Shown here piece after piece: positions 10,001 through 19,733 of a stretch of DNA of 53,773 nt (position 1 is its first letter; each line of letters starts with the position of its first letter). The position numbers and the translations under genes are program-made. The stretch is taken from assembly GCA_964477265.1 (NCBI GenBank), contig CAYZDJ010000020.1, forward strand, positions 1 through 53,773. Reading direction: 5' to 3'. Under the pieces are notes generated by a model that saw only the letters and a program-made list of their open reading frames with translations, had not been told where the DNA came from and made no database searches. The DNA comes from CAIVPM01 sp964477265. Lineage in GTDB: Bacteria; Bacteroidota; Bacteroidia; Chitinophagales; Chitinophagaceae.

Positions 10001-10439
10001 TTTGTAAAATAACCTGTGCAATGCCATAACGAATTTGTGTTTTTAAATGGCTATGATTACCATCAAAATAAACTACTAATCTATTGCCTGGCAATACTGT
10101 TACACCATTAGCACTTTGTAAATCTTTGCCATAACCAATATTGCTTTGCTTATATTCATCGTAACTATTGTAGCAAAAAATGTTTGCTTTGCCACGCAGG
10201 TTGCTTTCCATAAAAGTCTCAATTTCTTGCAATTCATCTTCTGCCATCTGGCTTACAAAGCTGCCAAGCTCGGTACCACCTTGTGTTACATAGGTATTAA
10301 AGTTTTGTCCTTCGTAGAATTTACACTTAAACTTTTTATACTGAATCTTATTTTTCCCAAACTCAACTGCATTAACCTGTGCATTAGCTGCAACAGAAAA
10401 ACATAGCAACGCAATGGCGATATATTTTTTAAAACACAT
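7083..10439 (-). CDS. Large TolB-like propeller protein with C-terminal outer-membrane-barrel-like region
   Basis: The 1118-residue product begins with a signal peptide ending near AANAQ. Residues of roughly 30-270 resemble a peptidase-like helical region (GYGKDL, WLTDGYISYVAERW) without a clear HExxH. The middle holds WD40/PD40 propeller blades (GHTDIYTYKIEE, TGFIFSSNRPG), as in TolB. The C-terminal third is rich in alternating aromatic strands and ends in AMGLDF with a final Phe, as expected of an outer-membrane beta barrel. The role is probably in the envelope; the substrate is unknown. The gene lies on the minus strand, divergent from htrA. Confidence 0.7.
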   Translation of the reverse strand: MCFKKYIAIALLCFSVAANAQVNAVEFGKNKIQYKKFKCKFYEGQNFNTYVTQGGTELGSFVSQMAEDELQEIETFMESNLRGKANIFCYNSYDEYKQSNIGYGKDLQSANGVTVLPGNRLVVYFDGNHSHLKTQIRYGIAQVILQNLLFGSDVGEVASNQALLDLPKWLTDGYISYVAERWSTEKDDDLKNAILNGSYKTFYHFAFDKPTLAGHAFWYYIAEKYKTESVTYFLYLARLNKSLNQASLKICKKKFKDVLKDFMEFEENKYDADIRRRRNAPKGNIIADETVDKVDYFRFNANPNPKNKNYVVVEFHRGFYSVKYFEDYEATTILKRGVRTHQGDINPNYPIIAWDVKGTKFCVIYWEKGKTKLLIYDIIAKYQKQPIEIAGFDQILDANYMLDGNTLVLSAAKNGHTDIYTYKIEEQKTTQITNDVYDDLNPTLVNFPNRTGFIFSSNRPGVDAPNNDTVQPSKYRFNVFLVDILNNSTAKQITQLTNMKHGNAILPMQYNTNHFTFVCDENGVNNRWAGFFSTARNGLDTLYFVGDEMLRNPSAKEMDSSLIAWQKQEPDSIAYFQVYKDSTYTFPITNYQSSLIETRVAGNNGQISETRREGNEKMLYKLKINEDALYRRNVTAPPTSYMKKILEEERIKLGKANVNDKVKADSIKQKDNDFFQNAFSDEKPDTTKKNIVEEAIVQRQKARLFNSRLKFQVDNLTSGVGNNLLITRYQPYNGGLGPIQYSNGTSVNLAFKAGINDLMEDYRITGGFRFASNLKDKDVYLNYQNYRKRCDWGFTYYRSNFTGGVTANTGGQFNMLRVTNIYQANVSYPFDEVRSLRLTANIRRDRYSLKPLDYSLGVPFGVPAALAFRDFDEYNVMAHLEYVHDNTITPAMNIWEGMRFKIYADIIAPGEDKKFVPYKETFNVGIDFRHYLPIYRNCIWAVRGSADFSWGSQKIIYYLGGVDGWFSPKFNNGNTPAQDATYAFQSLAVNMRGYNQNAANGNNAVVINSEIRLPVFSTFFNKPVNNAFLRNLQLVQFLDLGTAWNGKYDGIKRPAEVSVQGPITLKLDAGGLGPFAGGYGFGVRSTLLGYFLKFDVAWPMKGVFVGKPIGYFAMGLDF

Positions 10440-10710
10440 AATAAAAAAATGATAGGTAAAGATAAAGGCTATGATTTTATTAAGAGATTGAATTTTAAAA
10501 TATACAGATGTATTTTACCTAAAGATATAACTGAAATTTTGTACTGCTTTATTTTTGGAAAATGCAAAAAAGTCATAAAAATTGCCGCTTGTACGATAAA
10601 TTTCGTAAAACTTTGTTAAAATTTGTTTTAAACTGTATGTCGTATTTTCATTTTCGCTTATTTGCACTCGTTAAGGCATAAAAATTGAATAACAAGAAAA
10701 AAAATAATTT

Positions 10711-12231
10711 ATGAAATTAAAACAAGTTCTGGCCATTATAGGCATTAGTGCTACCACAGCAATAGCAAGTGTTTGGGGCTTTGGCAAAATGATGCAACAT
10801 AAATTTAATGGCACACAAGATGCTGGAAAAATACCAGCAAACTATGCAGGATATTTTGGCAATAATAATGTTCCTGCAAACCTAGACTTTACTGCACCAG
10901 CAACTGCTGCTACGCCTGCTGTGGTGCATATTAAAACCAAAACAAAAGCTAAACAGGTAACCAATAATTTACCTCGCCAGCGTAATCCTTTTGGAGATAT
11001 GTTTGGCAATGATGATTTTTTTGACCAGTTTTTTAATGGTCCTAGAATGTCAATTATTCCTGAACAAAAAGCAAGCGGAAGTGGTGTAATTATTAGCGAT
11101 GATGGCTACATTATTACCAATAACCACGTGGTTACTGGTGCAGATGAAATAACTGTAACCTTAGCTAACAAAAAAACATATAAAGCAACTGTAGTTGGTA
11201 CTGATGCTAATACAGATTTGGCAGTTGTTAAGGTAGATGCAACTGGATTGCCTTATTTAATTTATGGCAATAGCGATGATGCCAAATTGGGTCAATGGGT
11301 TTTGGCTATTGGCTATCCATTAAATTTAGACGTTACCGTAACTGCTGGTATAGTGAGTGCCAAAGCTAGAAATATTGGTATTATTAATCCAAATAATAAT
11401 GCAGAAGTAAAAGCACCGGTTGAAAGCTTTATTCAAACAGATGCTGCCGTAAATCCAGGAAACAGTGGTGGTGCATTAATTAATTTAAATGGAGAATTGA
11501 TAGGTATTAATAGTGCTATTGCTTCGCAAAATGGAAGCTATATTGGCTATAGTTATGCTATACCAATGAACATAGCTAAAAAAGTTGTAAACGACATTAT
11601 TAAATATGGTACAGTGCAACGTGCTTATTTGGGTTTAAGCTATGCACAAGAAACACTGACAGACGAGCAAAGGAAAGAACAAGGCATTAAAGAAGGCGAT
11701 GGTGTATATATAACTGATGTGATTGAAGGTGGTGGTGCAGCAGCAGCTGGCATTAAAAAAGGAGATTTTGTAACAAAAGTTAATGGGGTAGTTGTTAACT
11801 CTGCCCCAGAAATGGTAGAGCAGATTGCACGCTTTAAACCAGGAGATAAAATTTCTATTACTTATACAAGAGATGGAAAAGAAACCACAACCAATGTTAC
11901 TTTAAAAAATAAAATAAATACTACAAGTGTTGTTAAAAAAGCAAGTTCAACCGATAAACTGGGTGGCGAATTTGCAACTGTAGATAAAAAAATAGCAACA
12001 GCAAATGATATAGCAGGTGGTGTGGTTATTAAAAAAGTAGGCACAGGTGCTTTGCAAAAAAGCAGAATACAGGAAGGCTTTGTAATAACAAGTGTAAATG
12101 GGCAGGAAGTAAAAACACTTGAGGATTTTAATGCAGCCATTAAAAATGCAACTGGTACAATATATTTAGATGGCATTTATCCTGGCTTTAGCGAAAGCTA
12201 TCGTTATCCAATTAAATTAGATGATGAATAA
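10711..12231 (+). CDS. htrA: HtrA/DegP-type periplasmic serine protease
   Basis: This 506-residue protease degrades or refolds damaged envelope proteins. After an N-terminal membrane or signal segment, the trypsin-like domain shows the catalytic triad as His139 in ITNNHVV, Asp169 in NTDLAVV and Ser252 in NPGNSGGAL. A first PDZ domain follows (YLGLSYAQ, about 305-400), then a second, shorter one (about 415-506). A G- and N-rich linker precedes the protease domain, as in DegP. It heads an envelope-biogenesis block with bamA and two skp-like genes, but its own terminator separates it from bamA. Confidence 0.93.
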   Translation: MKLKQVLAIIGISATTAIASVWGFGKMMQHKFNGTQDAGKIPANYAGYFGNNNVPANLDFTAPATAATPAVVHIKTKTKAKQVTNNLPRQRNPFGDMFGNDDFFDQFFNGPRMSIIPEQKASGSGVIISDDGYIITNNHVVTGADEITVTLANKKTYKATVVGTDANTDLAVVKVDATGLPYLIYGNSDDAKLGQWVLAIGYPLNLDVTVTAGIVSAKARNIGIINPNNNAEVKAPVESFIQTDAAVNPGNSGGALINLNGELIGINSAIASQNGSYIGYSYAIPMNIAKKVVNDIIKYGTVQRAYLGLSYAQETLTDEQRKEQGIKEGDGVYITDVIEGGGAAAAGIKKGDFVTKVNGVVVNSAPEMVEQIARFKPGDKISITYTRDGKETTTNVTLKNKINTTSVVKKASSTDKLGGEFATVDKKIATANDIAGGVVIKKVGTGALQKSRIQEGFVITSVNGQEVKTLEDFNAAIKNATGTIYLDGIYPGFSESYRYPIKLDDE

Positions 12232-12257
12232 ATAAGTTGAGATTTATGGTATTACAG

Positions 12258-12287
12258 AAAGGACGCTGCTCAGCAGCGTCCTTTTTT
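12258..12287 (+). terminator. Intrinsic terminator after htrA
   Basis: A GC-rich inverted repeat (about 12261-12269 with 12273-12281, loop TCA) is followed by TTTTTT. It is 30 bases past the htrA stop codon. Confidence 0.88.
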
Positions 12288-12392
12288 AACTTATTATTAT
12301 GACTTTAAAATTCACACCTTTTCATTAAACCCTTTATTTTGCCACACTTTTTATATACTGCACATCTTTTTTGCAGTTAAAATATTTTTTTA

Positions 12393-15179
12393 ATGTTTAA
12401 ATTGTACAGGGTTTTATTGATAGCGTTTATTGTTTTGGGCTTGGGTAGCACTTCGTTTGCCCAACAACCAGAAGATACAACCACTACTTCCATTAATGTT
12501 GATTTAATCAATATATTCAATCAAAAGCAGCCTAAAAAATATAAAATATCCAAGATAACAGTTTTGGGCAACAAGTATTTTGATGAAACACTTTTAACAT
12601 CAATTGCCAATTTAAGTGTTGGAGATGAAGTTACAATTCCTGGTGGAGACCATTTTAGCAAAGCCATAACTAAACTATGGAACCAAAGCTATTTTAGTAA
12701 TGTAGAAATTTATATAACTAATTTAATAGGTAAGAATATTGAAATTGAAATAGTGGTTACCGAGTTGGCAAGGCTTGCCAATTTTGGATTTACAGGCATT
12801 AAAAAAGGAGATGAAGATGACTTGCGTGGTAAAATGGGATTAATGCGTGGCAAAATTGTAACTGAAAACAACAAGCAAAATGCCATTGATGTTGTAAAAA
12901 AGTTTTATGCCGAAAAAGGATTTGAACGTTGCCGTGTTAATATTGTTACAAAACAAGATACTGCCATTGCAAATTCAGTATCACTAACTTTTGTTATAGA
13001 TAAAGGTACCAAGGTTAAAATAGATAATATAGCTTTTGAAGGCAATAACGAAATTGAGTCTTCTATTCTAAAAAAGAAAATGAAAGACACAAAAGAGAAA
13101 GCTCGTTTAACTCTTTTTCCTCCAAAAAATACAGGTGGTTTTATTACACCAACAACTTACACGTTTAACGATTATTTAAAGCAGCAAGGTTATTTGCATT
13201 TTAGCTTAACAAAAAAATTACTTGACCCATACATTCGTTTAAAACCTTTTGTAGGTGCAAAGTTTGATGCAAAAAAATATGCTGATGACAAGGAAAATAT
13301 TATAGCTTTTTATAACTCTATTGGCTATAGGGATGCTGCCATTGTAAAAGATACTACTTATTATAATATGGCAAAAATGTGTGTTGATGAATATGGAAAG
13401 CTATATGCCTGTGGCGATAAAAACATTGACATTAAAATAAACGAAGGACACCGATATTATTTTGGAAAAATTACCTGGAAAGGAAATACAAAATATGCAG
13501 ACTCTGTTTTAAATATTGTATTAGGTATTAAAAAAGGCGATGTTTATAGTTTAGAAACTCTAAATAAAAAACTAGGTAAAGGTGGTGGTCCACCAGAAGG
13601 TGGTGATATCAGTGGATTATATATGGATGATGGTTACTTGTTTTTTAGAAGTGAGGCTGTTGAAACTGCTGTTTACAATGATACAATAGACCACGAAATA
13701 AGATTGGTTGAAGGGCCACAAGCCATTTGGAAAGAAGTGAAAATAGTGGGCAACGATAAAACAAAGGAGCATGTAATTCGTAGAGAATTAAGAACAATTC
13801 CTGGTGAAAAATTTGTAAGAAGCGATGTGATAAGAACAGTGAGAGAGCTATCGCAACTAAGTTTTTTTAACCCTGAAAAAATTGTTCCCAATATTGTTCC
13901 AAATCCAGATGATGGAACCGTAAATGTAACTTGGCAGGTAGAAGAAAAAAGCAGTGACCAGCTTGAGTTAAGTGCTGGCTGGGGTGGTAATATTGGTTTA
14001 ACAGGTACTTTAGGTATCAGCTTCAATAATTTTTCTATTAAACGATTATTTCACAAAGAAGCCTGGGATCCTTTGCCTATGGGCGATGGACAAAAATTAA
14101 GCTTCCGTATTCAAAGTAATGGACGAGCCTTCAGAAGCTATAATTTTTCATTTACTGAACCATGGCTTGGTGGCAAAAAACGCAATCCTTTCAGCATTTC
14201 TTTTTACGACACAAAATTTGCCAATGCCTACGATCCATTAACTGGTCAATATACAAGTGCTGCAGCTAATAACAGTTATATTCAAACTACTGGTGGTGGT
14301 ATAAGTTTAGGCAAGCAATTAAAATGGCCTGATGATTATTTTTCACTTTCTGTGGGTATTAACTTTGCTCGTTATAAGCTAAAAAATTATTATATAGACA
14401 GGGTAAATTTACCTGGTTTCAACAATGGATTTTCTCATAATTTAAGCATCAAGGTTGCTTTACAACGTTCATCAATAGACAATCCTTTATTTGCACGTAG
14501 TGGTTCAAACATGCTTTTAAGCCTTGCTGCAACCCCACCTTATTCTTTATTTGATAAATCAATAGCAACACAAGCCAATCCTTATAAATGGATTGAATAT
14601 TATAAAACAAGGTTTAACTACGAATTATATATTCCTATTACAAGAAGTAAAGGGATAGGAGAGGATAATAAACCATTGGTGTTAAAGGCTGCTGCTAAAT
14701 TTGGTTTCTTGGGCAGGTATAATTCAAAATTAAACATCTCTCCTTTTGAACGTTTTCAAGTGGGTGATGCTGGTTTAACAAATCAGTTTGCGTTGTTGGG
14801 TTACGATATTATTGCACATCGTGGATATCCAGTATATCAATCATCAGATCCAAAAATTAATCCTGAACAAAGTGGGGCAAGCCAGTACTTTACAATGTTT
14901 AATAAATACCAGCTGGAATTGCGATATCCACTGAGTTTGAACCCAAGCAGCACTATATATGCAGTTGGATTTTTTGAGGCAGCAAATGGCTGGTATGATG
15001 TTAAAGATTACAACCCATTCAAGCTTCGTAAATCTGCAGGTATTGGTATGCGTTTCTTTTTGCCAATGTTTGGTTTACTTGGATTTGATTATGGCATAGG
15101 ATTAGATAGATACACCGAAGGTGCAAAAATTAAAGACATCAGCAGGTTTACATTTATGTTAGGTTTTGAAGCAGAGTAG
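12393..15179 (+). CDS. bamA: Outer membrane protein assembly factor BamA
   Basis: BamA inserts beta-barrel proteins into the outer membrane. The 928-residue product has a signal peptide ending at SFAQQ, then POTRA domains. The first opens with YKISKITVLGNKYFDETLL and later ones carry KIDNIAFEGN and WKEVKIVGN. The C-terminal barrel (about residues 540-928) includes GFFEAANGWYDV and GIGMRFFLPMFGLLGFDYGIGL. Two Skp-like chaperone genes follow, the usual bamA-skp order. The length is somewhat above the Proteobacterial norm, as is usual in Bacteroidota. Confidence 0.93.
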   Translation: MFKLYRVLLIAFIVLGLGSTSFAQQPEDTTTTSINVDLINIFNQKQPKKYKISKITVLGNKYFDETLLTSIANLSVGDEVTIPGGDHFSKAITKLWNQSYFSNVEIYITNLIGKNIEIEIVVTELARLANFGFTGIKKGDEDDLRGKMGLMRGKIVTENNKQNAIDVVKKFYAEKGFERCRVNIVTKQDTAIANSVSLTFVIDKGTKVKIDNIAFEGNNEIESSILKKKMKDTKEKARLTLFPPKNTGGFITPTTYTFNDYLKQQGYLHFSLTKKLLDPYIRLKPFVGAKFDAKKYADDKENIIAFYNSIGYRDAAIVKDTTYYNMAKMCVDEYGKLYACGDKNIDIKINEGHRYYFGKITWKGNTKYADSVLNIVLGIKKGDVYSLETLNKKLGKGGGPPEGGDISGLYMDDGYLFFRSEAVETAVYNDTIDHEIRLVEGPQAIWKEVKIVGNDKTKEHVIRRELRTIPGEKFVRSDVIRTVRELSQLSFFNPEKIVPNIVPNPDDGTVNVTWQVEEKSSDQLELSAGWGGNIGLTGTLGISFNNFSIKRLFHKEAWDPLPMGDGQKLSFRIQSNGRAFRSYNFSFTEPWLGGKKRNPFSISFYDTKFANAYDPLTGQYTSAAANNSYIQTTGGGISLGKQLKWPDDYFSLSVGINFARYKLKNYYIDRVNLPGFNNGFSHNLSIKVALQRSSIDNPLFARSGSNMLLSLAATPPYSLFDKSIATQANPYKWIEYYKTRFNYELYIPITRSKGIGEDNKPLVLKAAAKFGFLGRYNSKLNISPFERFQVGDAGLTNQFALLGYDIIAHRGYPVYQSSDPKINPEQSGASQYFTMFNKYQLELRYPLSLNPSSTIYAVGFFEAANGWYDVKDYNPFKLRKSAGIGMRFFLPMFGLLGFDYGIGLDRYTEGAKIKDISRFTFMLGFEAE

Positions 15180-15279
15180 TTTTGATGTACGATTTAAAAT
15201 GTTAGATTTACGATTTATTTTATAATTAAATAAAACTATATTTTCAAACTCCCTTTAGGGCTGAGGTAAAATTATTTGT

Positions 15280-15795
15280 ATGAAAAAAATATTATTAGCC
15301 ATCATTCTTGTAACAACAATATCAGTTACAGCAAATGCTCAAAAGTATGCTATCATTGACACGAAGTATATTTTAGAAAAAATGAAAGACTATAAAGATG
15401 CTGATAAAACAGTTCAAAAATTAGCAGACCAATGGCAAAAGGAGTTGGATAGCTTGCAAGCCGATTTGGATAGGATGTATAAAAACTTTGATGCCGAACA
15501 ATACATGCTTACTGATGATTTAAAGAAAAAAAGGGAAGCAGAATTATTTAACAAAGAAAAAGATGTGAGGGAATTGCAACGCAAACGCTTTGGCTACGAA
15601 GGAGATTTATTTAAAGAACGCCAAAGATTGGTAAAACCTATACAGGATAAAGTGTTTAACGCTATTCAAAAATTAGCTGTTGCAAAAGGCTGGGATTTTG
15701 TGCTTGATAAAAGTGAAGGCATAACTGTTATATTTGCCGACCCAAAATTGGATAAAAGCGATGAAGTGTTGAAAGAATTAAGAATTAACAATTAA
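15280..15795 (+). CDS. skp: Skp/OmpH-family periplasmic chaperone (first copy)
   Basis: A 171-residue protein with a signal peptide (cleavage near ANAQK) and the OmpH pattern: a short beta segment YAIIDTKYILEKM, two long charged coiled-coil arms (DKTVQKLADQWQKELDSLQ and KEKDVRELQRKRFGYEGDL) and a closing segment (KGWDFVLDKSEGITVIFADP). It should hold unfolded outer-membrane proteins for delivery to BamA, encoded 100 bases upstream. A paralogue follows directly. Confidence 0.9.
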   Translation: MKKILLAIILVTTISVTANAQKYAIIDTKYILEKMKDYKDADKTVQKLADQWQKELDSLQADLDRMYKNFDAEQYMLTDDLKKKREAELFNKEKDVRELQRKRFGYEGDLFKERQRLVKPIQDKVFNAIQKLAVAKGWDFVLDKSEGITVIFADPKLDKSDEVLKELRINN

Positions 15796-15888
15796 AACCA
15801 TTTCAATAATCAATAATTAATAATTAAAACCAAAAGACGTTGCGTTCTTTACTTTCGTTGCGTTCTTTGCGTGAAACAAAACAAAAAA

Positions 15889-16518
15889 ATGAAGAAAGTT
15901 CTTACACTATGTGTTGCTGTTGCAGCAAGTTTTTTTATCGGTAGTTCGGTAAATGCACAAACAAAAATCGGCTTCTTTGATGATCAGCAAATTTTGGCTT
16001 TAATGCCTGGTATTGCTAAGGTTGATACCTTATTGCAAAAATTTGCAGCAGATAGTTTAGCACCAGAAAGAGACCAATTGATGGATGATTTGAAAAGAGT
16101 TGATAGCTTGTTAAAAGATTCTACAAAATTAACAAACAGCTTAAAGCAAGTTTTACAAAAACAGGCAAGTGAGTATTATTACAAACTACAAAACTGGCAA
16201 CAATATCAGCAACAAGTATTGCAACAAAAGCAAGAGCAACTTTTAGCACCATTTAAAAAGCCTGTATATGCTGCATTGCAGGAAGTAATAGCAGAACAAA
16301 AATATACAGTTATATTAAAACCAGAATCGGTTTTATGGGCAGAAAAAAGTGATGAAGTGCCTTTGCGTGTTTTAGCAAAATTAAAAATACCAAACCTTCC
16401 AAAAGAAATACAAGATCAAATAAATGCTTTAGGTGGTCAAAAAGGAGCTACTGGACCAAGCACAACACCTGCACCAAAATCAAATGTACCAGCACCTAAA
16501 AAAGGTGGTAAAGGATAA
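15889..16518 (+). CDS. Skp/OmpH-family periplasmic chaperone (second copy)
   Basis: A paralogue of the preceding gene with the same layout: signal peptide ending SVNAQ, KIGFFDDQQILALMPG, coiled-coil arms and a closing YTVILKPESVLWAE strand pair. It also has a Gly/Pro/Lys-rich tail (GATGPSTTPAPKSN). I place the start at the ATG at 15889, because the upstream in-frame GTG at 15871 would put a KQNK extension before a good signal peptide. The 93-base spacer after the first copy carries a repeated GTTGCGTTCTTT unit. Confidence 0.88.
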   Translation: MKKVLTLCVAVAASFFIGSSVNAQTKIGFFDDQQILALMPGIAKVDTLLQKFAADSLAPERDQLMDDLKRVDSLLKDSTKLTNSLKQVLQKQASEYYYKLQNWQQYQQQVLQQKQEQLLAPFKKPVYAALQEVIAEQKYTVILKPESVLWAEKSDEVPLRVLAKLKIPNLPKEIQDQINALGGQKGATGPSTTPAPKSNVPAPKKGGKG

Positions 16519-16541
16519 TATTAAAATTTAAACATTTTTAG

Positions 16542-16572
16542 AAAGCTATCTCAATATTGAGGTAGCTTTTTT
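16542..16572 (+). terminator. Intrinsic terminator after the bamA-skp cluster
   Basis: AAAGCTATCTCAA pairs with TTGAGGTAGCTTT (one G-T wobble) around a short loop and is followed by a T-run. It lies 24 bases after the second skp stop. Confidence 0.85.
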
Positions 16573-16600
16573 GTTTATATAAGTTTGCACTTCTATCAAT

Positions 16601-16608
16601 TATATTTG
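16601..16608 (+). promoter_or_regulatory. Possible -7 box for the M1 peptidase gene
   Basis: TATATTTG fits the TAnnTTTG element and lies 17 bases before the ATG at 16626. The nearest TTTG upstream is only 13 bases away, so the -33 partner is unsatisfactory. Confidence 0.35.
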
Positions 16609-16625
16609 TTGCATATTTTTTATCA

Positions 16626-19472
16626 ATGAGATACGCTTTTTTATTACTGTTTTCAATTGCTTTTTCTACAACATTATCAGCCCAAAATAATTACTGGCAG
16701 CAGCAGGTAAATTATAATATTAATGTTACACTTAATGATAAAGACCACACACTTGATGCATTTGAAAAAATAGTTTACACCAATAATTCACCAGACACTT
16801 TAAAATACATTTGGTTTCATGTATGGATGAATGCATATAAAAATGACAAGACTGCATTTAGTGAACAATTGCTTGTAAATGGCAGAACCGATTTTTATTT
16901 TAGTGATGAAAAAGACAGGGGTTACACCAGTAAACTAGATTTTAAGGTTGATGATGTAAATGCAAAATTTGAGCTTCATCCCCAACACATAGATATAGTA
17001 AAACTATTGCTGCCAAAGGCTTTGGCACCAAACCAAAGCATTACAATTGAAACTCCATTTCATACACAACTGCCTTATAATTTTTCAAGAGGTGGGCATA
17101 TTTTGCACGATTACCAAATAACACAATGGTATCCTAAACCTGCTGTTTACGATAGGTTTGGCTGGCACGAAATGCCATACTTAGACCAGGGAGAATTTTA
17201 CAGTGAATTTGGAAGTTTTGAAGTAAATATAACTGTACCTGAAAATTATTTGGTAGCAGCAACAGGAGAATTGCAGGATAAAGATGAATTGCAAAAACTT
17301 AAAACACTTGGCAAAACAAAACCTGAAAGCCAACCCAATTATTTAACAGAAGATGAAGTAGAAGTTGTGAAAACTTTTATGGCTGCAAGACCTATTAAAA
17401 AAGGTGCTGATGCAAAGATTCAAAACGAAAAATTCAAAACAAAAACGTTAACGTATAAGCAAGATAATGTGCACGATTTTGCATGGTTTGCCAGCAAAAA
17501 TTTTTTAGTGAAATATGATACTTTAAAGTTTGCAAACAAAACAATTGATTGCTTTAGCTTTTTTCCAAAGAAGAGAATTAGTAAATGGATTAATTATACT
17601 GATGCTATAAAATCTACTTTAAAAAAATATAGTAATTGGGTTGGCGAATATCCCTACAATACAGCAACAGTAGTTGTTGGCAAGCAAAATAATCTGGATG
17701 GAATGGAGTATCCAACTATTACTTACATTAATACAAAAGACAGTGGTTATGAAATGCTTTCTACTATCAGCCACGAACTAGGGCACAATTGGTTTTATGG
17801 AATATTGGCAAGTAATGAACGTGAACATCCATGGATGGATGAAGGAATGAATACTTATTATGATGAAAGGTATAGTGATGATTATCCAAGGAAAATTTCA
17901 GTAAAATCTAAGGCAGGAGAAAAAACTTATGTACCAGACACAACAACTATTGAAGAAGAATTTGACCAGTTGAATTATTTTTTAAATGGAATACAAAAAA
18001 CAATTCCAATAGACACAAATGCTATTGCATATCCCAGGCAATATTATGGCTTGATGGTGTATGAAATGGGTGGCTATTGGATGAAAAGATTACAAGGAAT
18101 TTTAGGTAAACAGGTTTTTGATAATGTGTTGAAAACATATTATCAGCAGTGGAAATTTAAACATCCTTACCCGCAAGATTTTAAAGCAGTAGTTGAGCAA
18201 GTAAGTGGTAAAAATATTGATGAACATTTTGCAAAGCTATATAACAGCAAGCCTTTAGATGCAGCACCCAAAAAGAAACTACGAATAGGCTTTGCTTTTC
18301 CTACAAACAAGATAGAAAAGTTTAATACAATATCAGTAATGCCAATGGTTACAGGCAATTATTATGATGGCGTAAGATTGGGAGTTGCTGTACATAATTA
18401 TGGCGTACCATTCCCTAAATTTCAGTTTTTTGCTAACCCAGGTGTAGGTTTAAAAAGCAATAAAATAAATCTCTTTGGCAGGGCATCTTATAATATTTAT
18501 AAGAAAAACTATTGGTTAGAATTAAGTACAAGCTATCAAAACTATACTTATAAAAATTTTATTGTTGTAGATGATAAGGGCAATAACGAATTCAGCCAAA
18601 ACTTAAACCTGCAAAGGATTGTACCAAGTGTAAAACTGACTTTATACAACAAAGATTTGCGAAACACAGAAAGAACCGTAATTGGTTTTAAAACATTTTA
18701 CCTTAACAAGCAAGATGTTAATTATACCAATAAAGACACCAACTACACCTTTAATACAAAATCATACATCAACAGGTTATACATCACAAAATTTGACAAC
18801 AGAATTTTATATCCCTACAACTTAAATTTTACAATAGACCAGGTAGAAGGCTTGCTGCGATTGAGTTTTACGGCAAAGGAATTTTTTAATTATGGCAAAA
18901 GAAATGATGGGATAAGTGCCAGGTTTTTTGCTGGAAAAATAATTTACCTTAAGCAAAAAACATCTACAGTTCAATATAGCAATTATAATTACTGGTTTAA
19001 TTTGCTTGGCACAAATGGCGAAGATGACTATACTTTCAGTGATTATTTTATTGGAAGGTTTGAGCAGCAACGTGGTTGGAAAGGACAACAAATAATGGAG
19101 CGTGATGGATTTTTTAAAACAAGGATGGATTATGTAAGCCCTGTTGGAAGAACAGATGACTGGCTAATGGCATTGAACTTAAATGCAGATATACCAACGT
19201 TTCCAACGCTTAAGCTATATGCAGACATTGGCACTTATGCAGAAGCCTGGAAGAACAATGATGCCAATGGAAGGTTTTTATTTACAGCAGGATTGCAACT
19301 AAGTTTATTTAAAAATGTGCTAAACATTTATGCACCACTTATGATGAGTAAAGTGTTTAGGGATTACAATGCTTTATACTTACAAGACAATAAATTTTTA
19401 AAATCAATAAGCTTTAGCATTAATTTACAAAACCTTCATTTTAACAAATTAAACAGGGATATTCCATTATAG
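16626..19472 (+). CDS. Exported M1-family (gluzincin) metallopeptidase
   Basis: A 948-residue aminopeptidase-like protein with a signal peptide ending at LSAQ. Zinc ligands lie in HELGH (383-387), with the downstream glutamate in HPWMDEGMNTYYDE, and the exopeptidase loop appears as DGMEYPT rather than the common GAMEN. The N-terminal beta-domain contains YTNNSPDTLKYIWFHVWMN. The C-terminal region of about 380 residues is rich in aromatic strands and resembles an outer-membrane-type barrel or accessory domain rather than the usual M1 helical C-domain. Probably a periplasmic or outer-membrane peptidase. Confidence 0.85.
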   Translation: MRYAFLLLFSIAFSTTLSAQNNYWQQQVNYNINVTLNDKDHTLDAFEKIVYTNNSPDTLKYIWFHVWMNAYKNDKTAFSEQLLVNGRTDFYFSDEKDRGYTSKLDFKVDDVNAKFELHPQHIDIVKLLLPKALAPNQSITIETPFHTQLPYNFSRGGHILHDYQITQWYPKPAVYDRFGWHEMPYLDQGEFYSEFGSFEVNITVPENYLVAATGELQDKDELQKLKTLGKTKPESQPNYLTEDEVEVVKTFMAARPIKKGADAKIQNEKFKTKTLTYKQDNVHDFAWFASKNFLVKYDTLKFANKTIDCFSFFPKKRISKWINYTDAIKSTLKKYSNWVGEYPYNTATVVVGKQNNLDGMEYPTITYINTKDSGYEMLSTISHELGHNWFYGILASNEREHPWMDEGMNTYYDERYSDDYPRKISVKSKAGEKTYVPDTTTIEEEFDQLNYFLNGIQKTIPIDTNAIAYPRQYYGLMVYEMGGYWMKRLQGILGKQVFDNVLKTYYQQWKFKHPYPQDFKAVVEQVSGKNIDEHFAKLYNSKPLDAAPKKKLRIGFAFPTNKIEKFNTISVMPMVTGNYYDGVRLGVAVHNYGVPFPKFQFFANPGVGLKSNKINLFGRASYNIYKKNYWLELSTSYQNYTYKNFIVVDDKGNNEFSQNLNLQRIVPSVKLTLYNKDLRNTERTVIGFKTFYLNKQDVNYTNKDTNYTFNTKSYINRLYITKFDNRILYPYNLNFTIDQVEGLLRLSFTAKEFFNYGKRNDGISARFFAGKIIYLKQKTSTVQYSNYNYWFNLLGTNGEDDYTFSDYFIGRFEQQRGWKGQQIMERDGFFKTRMDYVSPVGRTDDWLMALNLNADIPTFPTLKLYADIGTYAEAWKNNDANGRFLFTAGLQLSLFKNVLNIYAPLMMSKVFRDYNALYLQDNKFLKSISFSINLQNLHFNKLNRDIPL

Positions 19473-19496
19473 TTTATTTAAGCATTACTTTTGAGT

Positions 19497-19733
19497 ATGG
19501 TTTGGAAAGAAATTATAGTATCAGACAAAGAAATTTTATTGGGAAAGCCCATAATAAAAGGAACGCGAATTTCAGTTGAACTTATTGTTGAACTTTTTGA
19601 AAATGGCTGGACCGAAGAAATGATTTTGAAAAATTATACTCACATAACTCATCAACAAATCACAGCTGTATTTGCATATATCAAGGATTGTATGCAAAAT
19701 GAATTTATGTTTACCCTTCCAAAAACTGCATAA
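19497..19733 (+). CDS. DUF433 family protein (antitoxin-like)
   Basis: A 78-residue protein whose motif LLGKPIIKGTRISVELIVELFENGWTEEMIL is the DUF433 helix-turn-helix pattern. I take the ATG at 19497, as the upstream in-frame TTG adds only two residues. Its stop overlaps the next start by one base (TAATG), so it is translationally coupled to the DUF5615 gene. DUF433-DUF5615 pairs behave as VapBC-like toxin-antitoxin modules. This places the likely antitoxin first. Confidence 0.85.
   Translation: MVWKEIIVSDKEILLGKPIIKGTRISVELIVELFENGWTEEMILKNYTHITHQQITAVFAYIKDCMQNEFMFTLPKTA

Noticed and set aside
8905..10406. Several open frames of 60-90 codons on the plus strand
   Set aside because: They lie inside the long minus-strand TolB-like gene, have no family motifs or ribosome sites, and are antisense shadows.
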